This document shows, in pieces, positions 9,155 to 16,763 of a stretch of 64,000 nucleotides of DNA. Positions within the stretch are counted from its first letter, which is position 1; every line of letters begins with the position of its first letter. The notes under the pieces were generated by a model. The model saw nothing but the letters and a program-made list of their open reading frames with translations, did no database searches and was not told the DNA's origin. The position numbers and the translations under genes are program-made. The DNA is from Prevotella sp. (GTDB taxonomy: Bacteria; Bacteroidota; Bacteroidia; Bacteroidales; Bacteroidaceae), in assembly GCA_016281815.1 (NCBI GenBank), contig JAEEJK010000104.1, positions 90,585 to 154,584 of the forward strand. The letters are read 5' to 3'.

Positions 9155-10672
9155 TTACTGATGCTGTTCTCTGAGCAGGTCATTGACTGTCTTCACGGGG
9201 TTGAAGGTAGAGAGAGGCACCTCCACGAAGACCGTATTCCAGTCGCTCATGGCACCATTCCAAAGGCCTGGCAATTCCAATGCCTTGAGTTCCTTGCCGT
9301 TCTTGCTCTTGCTGCTGATGAAGCCCGTTGTCTTGTCAACGAATTCCGGCAAGTTAAATGCCTGTCCTTGGTAGTCCTTGACGGCGCACACCAGGTCGAC
9401 GGGATTGAAGTGAGTTCCCTCTGTGAACATCTTCTGATAAGCCTCGTTGCTCTTATCAATCTGGCTGCTCTCGAGGATCTGGAGGCTGATGGTACCATCC
9501 TGATTGTATGTCAGGAACGGGCCGCCACCAGGCTCGCCCACATTCTTCACCACGCCGCAAACGCGCATGGGGCGGTTGAGTTTCTTTCTCAGGTAAATCA
9601 CCAGTTCTGCATCCTCCAGAAGTTTGATGTCTGTCTTCCTGCAGCACAGGTCGCGCTGTACAAAGCGGATGATTTCCTCCAGTTGCTCATGGTCGTACTT
9701 GCCGGTATCGAGCAGGCGGAGATAGTCGTATGCCTTCTTCTGCAAGGTCACGAGGATGCCGGCGATGAGTTGCTTGTAGGTGACGGTGTCATCCTTCAGC
9801 CTGTCAGGCACCACATTGTCGATGTTCTTGATGAAGATCACATCAGCATCAATTTCATTGAGGTTCTCGATAAGTGCTCCGTGCCCTCCCGGACGGAAGA
9901 GCAGTTCGCCATCCTCCGTGCGGAACGGAGTATTGTCGGGATTGGCAGCCACTGTGTCGGTGCTTGGTTTCTGCTCAGAGAATGAGATGTTGTACTGGAT
10001 GCCATATTTGCCAGCATATCCGTCCTTCTTATCCTTCACCTTCTGTTCAAAGAGTTGCATGTGCTCATGGCTTACGGTGAAGTGAACATTGGCCTCGCCA
10101 TTGCTGGCGGCATAGAGAGCACCCTCCACCAGATGTTCCTCCATGGGAGTGCGAGGGCCTTCCTGATAGTTGTGGAAAAGCAGGAGTCCCTTAGGCAACT
10201 GACCATAGTTGAGTCCTGTTGCATTCAACATATTGGCGACCACAGCCTTAAAATTGCCTTCCTCCATGAGTTGGTCGATCCCCTTTCCTTCATTCTCCTT
10301 GCATTTGTCATCAAGTGGCTCAAAGAAAGCGAACTGGTGGATATGGTCAAAGTAGTTTTTCTCAAAAGCAGTTGTCGGCACGTCATAGTCAGCCGAAAGG
10401 AAAGCGAACATATCCTTGAACATACGGCTGGCGGCACCCGATGCAGGAACGAACTTCACAATTTTCTTTCCTTGGGCTTTGTAATCGTCCCATGCCTTGA
10501 TATACGCTGAGCGCTCCTCCTCGTCGGGAGCCACGATACCGTTGCCGATTGCTGCCGCTGCCTCAAGCCTGAGGAATGGGAACCCTGTTTCGAATTCTTT
10601 CAGTTGAGCATCAATCTGCTCTGGAGTGATACCTTTTGCTGCAATTTGTTTTAGATCTTCCTGTGATAACAT
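9155..10672 (-). CDS. DUF4301-family protein
   Basis: A 505-residue soluble protein typical of the DUF4301 family of Bacteroidetes. The N-terminal half has KIVKFVPASGAASRMFKDMF, a glycine/serine-rich segment recalling a nucleotide-sugar-binding loop. The middle has FRPGGHGALIENLN followed by FIKNIDNVVPD, which resembles the uridylyltransferase (UDPGP) signature. A nucleotidyltransferase-like activity is a reasonable inference but unproven. No signal peptide. Start ATG at 10672 is followed by a plausible MLSQEDLKQIAAKGI N-terminus. It stands alone, upstream of the MFS gene and downstream of tRNA-Ser. Confidence 0.75.
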   Translation of the reverse strand: MLSQEDLKQIAAKGITPEQIDAQLKEFETGFPFLRLEAAAAIGNGIVAPDEEERSAYIKAWDDYKAQGKKIVKFVPASGAASRMFKDMFAFLSADYDVPTTAFEKNYFDHIHQFAFFEPLDDKCKENEGKGIDQLMEEGNFKAVVANMLNATGLNYGQLPKGLLLFHNYQEGPRTPMEEHLVEGALYAASNGEANVHFTVSHEHMQLFEQKVKDKKDGYAGKYGIQYNISFSEQKPSTDTVAANPDNTPFRTEDGELLFRPGGHGALIENLNEIDADVIFIKNIDNVVPDRLKDDTVTYKQLIAGILVTLQKKAYDYLRLLDTGKYDHEQLEEIIRFVQRDLCCRKTDIKLLEDAELVIYLRKKLNRPMRVCGVVKNVGEPGGGPFLTYNQDGTISLQILESSQIDKSNEAYQKMFTEGTHFNPVDLVCAVKDYQGQAFNLPEFVDKTTGFISSKSKNGKELKALELPGLWNGAMSDWNTVFVEVPLSTFNPVKTVNDLLREQHQ

Positions 10673-10810
10673 AATAGTACTGATTTAATGCGTGAATTTG
10701 GTTTTGATGGGACAAAAATAACACTTTTTTTGAAAACAAAAGAATAAATGCATGGATTTTGCATGAATTAGGAAGTAAAAGTAACTCTGGCCAAGTCAGG
10801 ATGAAGGTCA

Positions 10811-10847
10811 AAAAACGCATACTGAGCAAGTGTCAGCATGCGTTTTT
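10811..10847 (-). terminator. Intrinsic terminator after tRNA-Ser
   Basis: Stem AAAAACGCAT/ATGCGTTTTT (10811-10820 with 10838-10847), one A-C mismatch, then CTGA/TCAG and a 7-nt loop. On the reverse strand the stem ends in a T-run, 16 nt beyond the tRNA. Confidence 0.75.
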
Positions 10848-10862
10848 GTAGGATTTTTTTAG

Positions 10863-10950
10863 CGGAAAGGATAGGATTCGAACCTACGAACCGCTTTTGA
10901 CGGTTACACGCTTTCCAGGCGTGCCTCTTCAGCCACTCGAGCACCTTTCC
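10863..10950 (-). tRNA. tRNA-Ser (anticodon GGA)
   Basis: On the reverse strand the acceptor stem pairs GGAAAGG (from 10950) with CCTTTCC (to 10864), with discriminator G at 10863. The anticodon stem CACGC/GCGTG encloses a CTGGAAA loop, giving anticodon GGA for UCC/UCU. A long variable arm (class II) and the T-arm GGTTCGAATCC are present. CCA is not encoded. Confidence 0.95.
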
Positions 10951-10974
10951 TTGTACTTTTGTAGTTTCGGGTTG

Positions 10975-10982
10975 CAAAATTA
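10975..10982 (-). promoter_or_regulatory. -7 box for tRNA-Ser
   Basis: TAATTTTG on the reverse strand, 25 bp before the tRNA 5' end; matches TAnnTTTG. No clear -33 element is seen. Confidence 0.45.
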
Positions 10983-11043
10983 CAAGATAATTCTATAATA
11001 AACGAATTTTTAGCAGTTTTTTTTAGGAAAAAATGAAAAAGCA

Positions 11044-11093
11044 CCGCCTATAAAAACAAAAGGCGGAGAAGAAGGCTGCGGCACTGCCGCAGC
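11044..11093. other. Two GC-rich hairpins
   Basis: CCGCCT/AGGCGG (11044-11049 with 11061-11066), and an almost loopless palindrome at 11075-11093 (GCTGCGGCA, C, TGCCGCAGC). They lie between tRNA-Ser and the fucose-isomerase-like gene and may act in transcription termination or be a small repeat element. Confidence 0.4.
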
Positions 11094-11144
11094 GTACCGA
11101 ACACCAAGGATGGAAACTGTATGACGGCCTGAAGAATGGAGAGA

Positions 11145-11232
11145 CAGGCTGCTCTAATGGATGACACAGGCTGCTCTAAAGGATGGGACAGGCTGCTCTA
11201 AAGGATGGGACAGGCTGCTCTAAAGGATGGGA
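11145..11232. repeat. 22-bp tandem repeat, four units
   Basis: Four units of 22 bp starting at 11145, 11167, 11189 and 11211, each beginning CAGGCTGCTCTA. The last unit overlaps the 3' end of the reverse-strand gene. Its stop codon (TAG, 11222-11220) lies in the repeat, and the same CTA recurs in every unit. Confidence 0.9.
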
Positions 11233-12434
11233 GAGGAGGTGCAATTACGGAGTAATTCCTCCATCAACTGTTTTTGCCGGCCGGGGATGACGATATGATG
11301 GTTGCCAATCGGACGGGTGAGGAAATAGGAGACGGCATTGGGATCATCCATGCGCACGAGCAACTGTGTGCGACAGAGGTTGGGTTTTGACTGGCAACGG
11401 AGCAACTGCCCCTCTGCCACATAATAGACAGACAAATCACCTGAGACTTTGAACACCGTGACAGGTCCCTCATCCACGTAGCCCCTGATGCCCACACCAA
11501 TACCTGACTCGAAATGGGTGTCATACTCATAACGGGCAGTCAGATTGAGCGGGATGGTGCAATGAGCAAACAGCACCTCCCCTTTCACCCGGTCAACAGA
11601 CGCGGGATTGGCCTGGAATCCAGTCATGCCCGTCAGCGACATCGCCAGCATCATGGACAGCAATGCCGGCACATCGCCCTCACAACCTGCAGCAACACCT
11701 TCTGCATTCAGTTTTGCCAAGGCGAGGCATCCTGTGTTCTTAACCGCAGAGAGGAGGTCGAAACACCGCAGTGTCAGGCCATCCAACTGATGTACGGCAA
11801 CCAATTCCCTCAATGCTTTATAAATGCGCTCTGCACCGGGAAGGGAAGCAGCGACCACCGGGTCGGGGCAAGACTCAGCCAAAGGCAAGGAAGGGACTGA
11901 GGCCAAGGTGCTCAGCAACTCATCCATGGGTATGTCCAACAATTCCATGCCCAACTTCGCTTTCACTTTCTCCGCATCCGCAACACTGGCAATCAACCAG
12001 TCGGAAGGTTTCCCGATGACACCCAGTCTGGCGCCAGCCAATCTCTTTCGTGCAGCCTGCACCTTCTCCAGGACAGCCATCCTCTCCGTTATCTCCTTCG
12101 TGCTTCCATGTATGATCTCCCCTTGGTAGCCCTGTTGTCTGAGATACGACAATATCTCCATGGAAGCAGCCAGCGAGTTGCTTTTCCCGGAGGTGAGCAG
12201 ATAGAAAGGCTGATCCGACTTTTTCAGGAGCGAGGGCATCAGCGAAAGGAACAGTCCCTCTGTCCCACCAGTGCGCACAAAGATCAGGTTGAGGGGATAG
12301 GAGCCATAATCCGCGAAATCTTCTCCCCGCCAGTCATAGGTGATGCCCAAACTGCCAAGGAACTCATCGGTCATTTTCCCGACCGATTGTTCGTCATGGA
12401 GAGGTGAAGTGAGAGAGAAAATGCCGATGTTCAT
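11220..12434 (-). CDS. L-fucose/L-arabinose isomerase-like protein
   Basis: A 404-residue soluble protein resembling the L-fucose isomerase family: an N-terminal Rossmann-like half and a C-terminal half with DGLTLRCFDLL, NAEGVAAGCEGDVPALLSMML and TGFQANPASVD. The E-G-D stretch corresponds to the metal and substrate site in FucI/AraA relatives, but the protein is shorter than FucI (about 590) or AraA (about 500), so it may be a divergent member with another ketose/aldose or regulatory role. It overlaps the upstream rhodanese gene by 4 bp (ATGA), showing translational coupling. The C-terminus ends in a tandem repeat. Confidence 0.65.
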   Translation of the reverse strand: MNIGIFSLTSPLHDEQSVGKMTDEFLGSLGITYDWRGEDFADYGSYPLNLIFVRTGGTEGLFLSLMPSLLKKSDQPFYLLTSGKSNSLAASMEILSYLRQQGYQGEIIHGSTKEITERMAVLEKVQAARKRLAGARLGVIGKPSDWLIASVADAEKVKAKLGMELLDIPMDELLSTLASVPSLPLAESCPDPVVAASLPGAERIYKALRELVAVHQLDGLTLRCFDLLSAVKNTGCLALAKLNAEGVAAGCEGDVPALLSMMLAMSLTGMTGFQANPASVDRVKGEVLFAHCTIPLNLTARYEYDTHFESGIGVGIRGYVDEGPVTVFKVSGDLSVYYVAEGQLLRCQSKPNLCRTQLLVRMDDPNAVSYFLTRPIGNHHIVIPGRQKQLMEELLRNCTSSPIL

Positions 12435-12832
12435 TTCACCACCTCCTTTCCGGCACTACGCCAAGACATGATGCCCCCTTTGAGATTCACCACCTGGTAG
12501 CCATCAGCAGACAGTCGCTCGGCAGCAGCCACACTGCGCCTGCCACTCCTGCAATAGACAGCGACCGTTTTCTCCTTTGGCAAACGGTCACGAGCCGCCA
12601 ACATGAAGGAATCGGTCTTCACGTCGATGAGAATGGCCCCCCGCAGGTGACCCTCGTCAAACTCACTCTGCGTGCGGACATCCAGGAGCACCACATTGCT
12701 GTCGGCCAGCAATTGCTCAAACTCATCATTATCAACAGTTTTAAAAGCATCGTTGGCCGTATTTCTTCCTCTCATGGCCCACATGGCAAGCGCCACGCCA
12801 AGCAAAACCAATAATAAAAACACTTTGTTCAT
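12431..12832 (-). CDS. Membrane-anchored rhodanese-like protein
   Basis: A single-domain rhodanese with an N-terminal hydrophobic anchor or signal (residues 3-20). The domain contains VVLLDVRTQSEFDEGHLRGA (about 47-66) and the active loop CRSGRRS at 94-100 with catalytic Cys94, ending in GYQVVNLKGGIMSW. It would act at the periplasmic face, possibly on sulfur transfer or thiol redox. The start is set at ATG 12832, not an upstream codon at 12883, because a promoter occupies that interval and the signal sequence starts there. Its stop overlaps the start of the fucose-isomerase-like gene. Confidence 0.85.
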   Translation of the reverse strand: MNKVFLLLVLLGVALAMWAMRGRNTANDAFKTVDNDEFEQLLADSNVVLLDVRTQSEFDEGHLRGAILIDVKTDSFMLAARDRLPKEKTVAVYCRSGRRSVAAAERLSADGYQVVNLKGGIMSWRSAGKEVVK

Positions 12833-12853
12833 GGCAAAAAAGTTTTTTGAGTG

Positions 12854-12883
12854 CAAATATAATGATTTTGGAAGAAAATGCAA
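12854..12883 (-). promoter_or_regulatory. Promoter for rhodanese operon
   Basis: On the reverse strand TTG (12883-12881), a 19-bp spacer and TATATTTG (12861-12854) match the Bacteroidetes promoter, about 22 bp before the start codon. Confidence 0.65.
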
Positions 12884-12903
12884 GGATTATGAGATAAAGA
12901 ATG

Positions 12904-12911
12904 TAATTTTG
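12904..12911 (+). promoter_or_regulatory. -7 box for C69 dipeptidase
   Basis: TAATTTTG, 28 bp before ATG 12940, back-to-back with the rhodanese promoter. No -33 element at normal spacing. Confidence 0.5.
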
Positions 12912-12939
12912 CACTGACTTAGCAAAAAAGGAAAACCTC

Positions 12940-14577
12940 ATGACCATCCATTGGATAAGAACCATCACTTGCGCTGCGCTGACAGCCACAACCATGTTAT
13001 CCACCGCACAGGAAGCCAACTTAGGCGACAGCGGAAACGGCAAGACCTCGTGCACCAGCATCATGGTCGGGAAAAAGGCCTCTGCCGACGGTTCGGTGAT
13101 GACATCGCACACCTGTGACTCATGGTACCGCACGTGGATGCAGATAGTGCCTGCCAAGGACTACGCCAAGGACACCGTGACCGCCATCTATGACGGCAGG
13201 ATGCACACCCAGTCTCCACAGGACAGCACCAAGATGTACCGCAAGGGAGTCATCCCCCAGGCGAGGCACACCTTCCGCTACCTTGACACAGCCTACCCAT
13301 GCCTGAACGAAAAGCAGTTGGCCATCGGCGAGACCACCATATCAGGAAAAGACATCCTGAGGAACAAGAACGGGATGTTCTACATCGAAGAACTGGAGCG
13401 CATCGCCCTGGAACGTTGCTCCACAGCGCGTGAGGCCATCCGCCTGATGGGAGACCTGGTGAAGCAATACGGTTATGGCGACAGCGGTGAGTGTCTGACC
13501 ATAGCAGACAAAGACGAGGTGTGGATTTTCGAGATTTTCGGAGAGGGAGACAAGAAAATCGGCGGTGTGTGGGCAGCAGTCCGCATCCCCGATGACGAGA
13601 TAGCCGTATCCGCCAACATCAGCCGCATCTCCAAGATAGACCTTAGCGACCCCGACCATTACATGGCCTCCGACAATGTGACCGAAGTGGCCCGCAAGTT
13701 GAAGTTGTGGGACGGCAAGGGAGAATTCTGCTTCTGGAAGGCATACAGCGGCGGCAACTACCTCAAAGAACCGAAGAACTACAGTGTGCGCGAGCATTAC
13801 ATCATGAGTATGCTCGCCCCCTCGAAACATCTGAGCGACACCGTTGCCGAACTTCCCCTGAGTGTGAGACCCGACAAGAAGGTCAGTGCGGAGCAGGTGA
13901 TGCATCTCCTCGGCAGTTACTACGAAGGAACGCCTAAGAATCTCAGCGGGCGCCACAAGATTGCCAATCCCAAGCGGAAGAAGAGCGACGGCAGCATTGT
14001 GGAAAGCGAGCCCGACAGCATCGTCTCCCCCTTCTCCAACCCCTGGATGCGTCCCGATGAGATCAACATGTATTATGCGATGGGCGACTCGGTGATGAAG
14101 AACATCCGTACGGTGAGCGTGCCCTGGTGCGCCTATAGCACCGTGATCCAGTTGCGGTCGTGGCTGCCCGACGAGGTGGGAGGCGTGGCATGGATCGCCC
14201 TTGACAACCCCGGCGAGAGTCCCCGTTTCCCCATATTTAGCGGCACCACCACCCTGCCCCAACTCCTTCAGACCTGCGGTCAGCACAGCGACCGAGATGA
14301 TGCCGCTTTGTGGCACTACCGCAAGGCCAACCGCCTGGCGACAGTTAGATGGGGCACTTATCGCAAGACCATTGAGGAAGCAAGAGATTATTACATAGAG
14401 AAAGGTCAGCGGGAACTGCCATTTGTAGAAAAGACCTGGCAGGACCTCCACACACGCTCACCCAAAGAAGCAGAAAAGATGCTCAACGGCTATGTGGCCG
14501 ACTTTTTCGGCTCGACCATCGTGAAGTGGGACGAACTGACCCGTCATTTCTGGCGTCAGACCTGGGCAGGTTTCTGA
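12940..14577 (+). CDS. C69-family dipeptidase, secreted
   Basis: A 545-residue Ntn-hydrolase. A signal-like N-terminus (about 1-23) leads to TSCTSIMVGKKASADGSVM at residues 37-54, where Cys38 is the expected N-terminal nucleophile after propeptide removal (family C69, PepD type). SHTCDSW and the KYGYGDSGECLTIADKDEVWIFEI region also fit. These enzymes cleave dipeptides; in Bacteroidetes the exported form acts in the periplasm. It is followed by ddl and alr at short spacing, so it may supply amino acids from peptides, but the functional link to peptidoglycan is inference. Confidence 0.9.
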   Translation: MTIHWIRTITCAALTATTMLSTAQEANLGDSGNGKTSCTSIMVGKKASADGSVMTSHTCDSWYRTWMQIVPAKDYAKDTVTAIYDGRMHTQSPQDSTKMYRKGVIPQARHTFRYLDTAYPCLNEKQLAIGETTISGKDILRNKNGMFYIEELERIALERCSTAREAIRLMGDLVKQYGYGDSGECLTIADKDEVWIFEIFGEGDKKIGGVWAAVRIPDDEIAVSANISRISKIDLSDPDHYMASDNVTEVARKLKLWDGKGEFCFWKAYSGGNYLKEPKNYSVREHYIMSMLAPSKHLSDTVAELPLSVRPDKKVSAEQVMHLLGSYYEGTPKNLSGRHKIANPKRKKSDGSIVESEPDSIVSPFSNPWMRPDEINMYYAMGDSVMKNIRTVSVPWCAYSTVIQLRSWLPDEVGGVAWIALDNPGESPRFPIFSGTTTLPQLLQTCGQHSDRDDAALWHYRKANRLATVRWGTYRKTIEEARDYYIEKGQRELPFVEKTWQDLHTRSPKEAEKMLNGYVADFFGSTIVKWDELTRHFWRQTWAGF

Positions 14578-14612
14578 CATCGTAGCCAGAACAAAAAGAA
14601 AACAAGAAACCG

Positions 14613-15569
14613 ATGAATAAGAATTCAAAAATCATTGTGGTATGCGGAGGCATCTCCTCCGAGCGCGATGTGTCACTACGCAGCGGCAAGGCCATCTATG
14701 AGGCACTTCTCCGCAAGGGTTACAGCCAGACGGAGATGTATGACCTCACCCGCGACAACATGACCGGAATACTTGAGAAGCGCCCCGACATGGTGTTCCT
14801 CGGACTGCACGGCAAGGGAGGCGAGGACGGAACCATCCAAGGCATGCTCGAGTTTGCCGGCATCCCCTATACGGGTCCCGGCGTGTCGGCCAGTGCCGTC
14901 TGCATGGACAAGATCCTCACCAAGCGGGTGCTGGTCAGCGCAGGCCTCCCCACCCCATCCTTCACCGTCAGGCACCGGGGTATCGACGGCAGCGACGAAG
15001 CCATCGCTCAGTCATTGCTTGAAGAGATGCAGTTGCCGATGGTGCTCAAGTCACCCTGTCAGGGTTCAAGTTTCGGCACCAACATCGTGAGAGAAGCCAC
15101 CCAGATGCAGGAAGCGATCACCGATGTCTGGCGTTTTGGCGACACGCTGATGGCCGAGGAGTATATGAACGGTGTGGAGATCACCATGCCGATACTGGGA
15201 AACGACGAACTGACCGTCCTACCGCTGATTGAGATCACCTACGAGCGCTCATTCAACGACTACACGACGAAATACACCTCCGGTCTTCACAGCCACATCA
15301 TACCCGCCTGCATCGACAAGACCACCGAGCAATCCATCCTCAGTCTGGGTCAGCAAGCCTACAAGGTGCTGGGCTGCTGTGGTCTGTCGCGTGTGGATTT
15401 CATTGTCGACCATTTCAAGGGTCCGATGATCATCGAGGTCAACACCTTGCCCGGCATGACCGACATCAGTCTTTTCCCCGATGCGGCACGCTATATGGGG
15501 ATGGGGTATGACGATTTGGTGGAGCGGATACTCGACTTAGGATATGAGACCACCCGTATGCTACAGTAA
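14613..15569 (+). CDS. ddl: D-alanine--D-alanine ligase
   Basis: A 318-residue ATP-grasp ligase joining two D-Ala for peptidoglycan precursors in the cytoplasm. Recognisable parts are VVCGGISSERDVSLRSG at the N-terminus, FLGLHGKGGEDGTIQGMLE, GIPYTGPGVSASAVCMDK, and the C-terminal metal-binding EVNTLPGMT. Length is normal for Ddl. It lies 12 bp before alanine racemase, giving a D-Ala supply and use cassette. The preceding gene ends 35 bp upstream. Confidence 0.95.
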   Translation: MNKNSKIIVVCGGISSERDVSLRSGKAIYEALLRKGYSQTEMYDLTRDNMTGILEKRPDMVFLGLHGKGGEDGTIQGMLEFAGIPYTGPGVSASAVCMDKILTKRVLVSAGLPTPSFTVRHRGIDGSDEAIAQSLLEEMQLPMVLKSPCQGSSFGTNIVREATQMQEAITDVWRFGDTLMAEEYMNGVEITMPILGNDELTVLPLIEITYERSFNDYTTKYTSGLHSHIIPACIDKTTEQSILSLGQQAYKVLGCCGLSRVDFIVDHFKGPMIIEVNTLPGMTDISLFPDAARYMGMGYDDLVERILDLGYETTRMLQ

Positions 15570-15581
15570 ACTACCACTACC

Positions 15582-16745
15582 ATGGAAGTTCATGTCAACC
15601 AAATAGAGAAACGATCCTGGATAGAGATTGACCTAGCACAACTGAAGGCCAACTATCTGATTTACAAGAAGAAACTGAAGACCGACGCCGACATCATGGC
15701 TGTCATCAAGGCAGACGCATACGGTCACGGCGACGTGCAGGTGGCGCGGATGCTCTCCTGGTGCGGATGCCATCTGTTCGCCGTATCCAACATCGACGAG
15801 GCAGTGGGACTACGTGAGGCAGGTGTCCAGGGAGAGATTCTCCTGTTGGGCTACTCCTCACCCTTCTACGCCAAGACACTGGTAGACTATGACCTCACCC
15901 AGGCCATCGTATCCGAAGAATACGCGGAAGCCCTGGCCTCCACTCCGTTCAAGGTGAAATGCCAATTCGCCATCGACACCGGCATGAACCGCATCGGCCT
16001 CAACGGAGACGACAGCGAGCAGTGCGAGCGTATCATCCGCCATTATGCAGAGCGTCTCCACCTGAACGGCATGTTCACCCACCTCTGTGTCGCCGACACC
16101 GACACCGAGGAATGCCGCGCCTTCACCTGGGGACAGATCAACAAATTCAAGTCTGTGGCAGAACGGATAGCAGATCTCCATCTGCCCTATGTCCATTGCT
16201 GCAATTCCGCTGCCGGTCTGAACTATCTCGACGGGAGCGAGAAGTTCGATCTTATCGGCGGTATCGTCAGGTTGGGCATCATACTCTTCGGACTCAAGCC
16301 ATCCCCCGAAACGATACTTCCCGAAGGTATTGCCCCCGCCATTGCCTGGAAATCCGCCATCTCACAGGTGAAGGACGTGTATCCCGGCGAGACCATCGGT
16401 TACGGCCGCACCTTCAAAGTAGAGCGGAAGTCACGCATCGCCACCGTCACCACAGGTTATGCAGACGGTCTGAACCGCCATCTGTCCAACAGAGGACATG
16501 TGCTCATCCGAGGCCACAGAGCACCCATAGTAGGCCGGATCTGCATGGACCAGACACTGGTAGACGTGACCGACATCCCCGAAGTGGCCATGGGTGACAA
16601 GGTGGTCGTCTTAGGCAGGGATGGTGACTTGCAATATACCGCCGACGACATGGCCGAAGACCTCGGCACCATCGGTTATGAAGTATTGTGCACGATGAGC
16701 AAGCGTGTGCAGCGCTTCTATGTGAGCAGCAATTCCTCATTATAA
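15582..16745 (+). CDS. alr: Alanine racemase
   Basis: A 387-residue fold III PLP enzyme. The PLP lysine is Lys43 in MAVIKADAYGHG. The C-terminal domain has TTGYADGLNRHLSN with the catalytic tyrosine, and GRICMDQTLVDVTD. It makes D-Ala for the adjacent Ddl. Full length, with no fused MurF domain as occurs in some Bacteroidetes. Start is ATG 15582, 12 bp after the ddl stop. Confidence 0.95.
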   Translation: MEVHVNQIEKRSWIEIDLAQLKANYLIYKKKLKTDADIMAVIKADAYGHGDVQVARMLSWCGCHLFAVSNIDEAVGLREAGVQGEILLLGYSSPFYAKTLVDYDLTQAIVSEEYAEALASTPFKVKCQFAIDTGMNRIGLNGDDSEQCERIIRHYAERLHLNGMFTHLCVADTDTEECRAFTWGQINKFKSVAERIADLHLPYVHCCNSAAGLNYLDGSEKFDLIGGIVRLGIILFGLKPSPETILPEGIAPAIAWKSAISQVKDVYPGETIGYGRTFKVERKSRIATVTTGYADGLNRHLSNRGHVLIRGHRAPIVGRICMDQTLVDVTDIPEVAMGDKVVVLGRDGDLQYTADDMAEDLGTIGYEVLCTMSKRVQRFYVSSNSSL

Positions 16746-16763
16746 AGCAATACCCACAATACA

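Noticed and set aside
11145..11232. Possible CRISPR array
   Set aside because: Units are directly adjacent with no unique spacers and no cas genes are near; the same holds for the heptamer arrays.
13342..14451. 369-codon reverse open frame inside the C69 dipeptidase
   Set aside because: It mirrors the codon bias of the strong forward gene; no recognisable domain.
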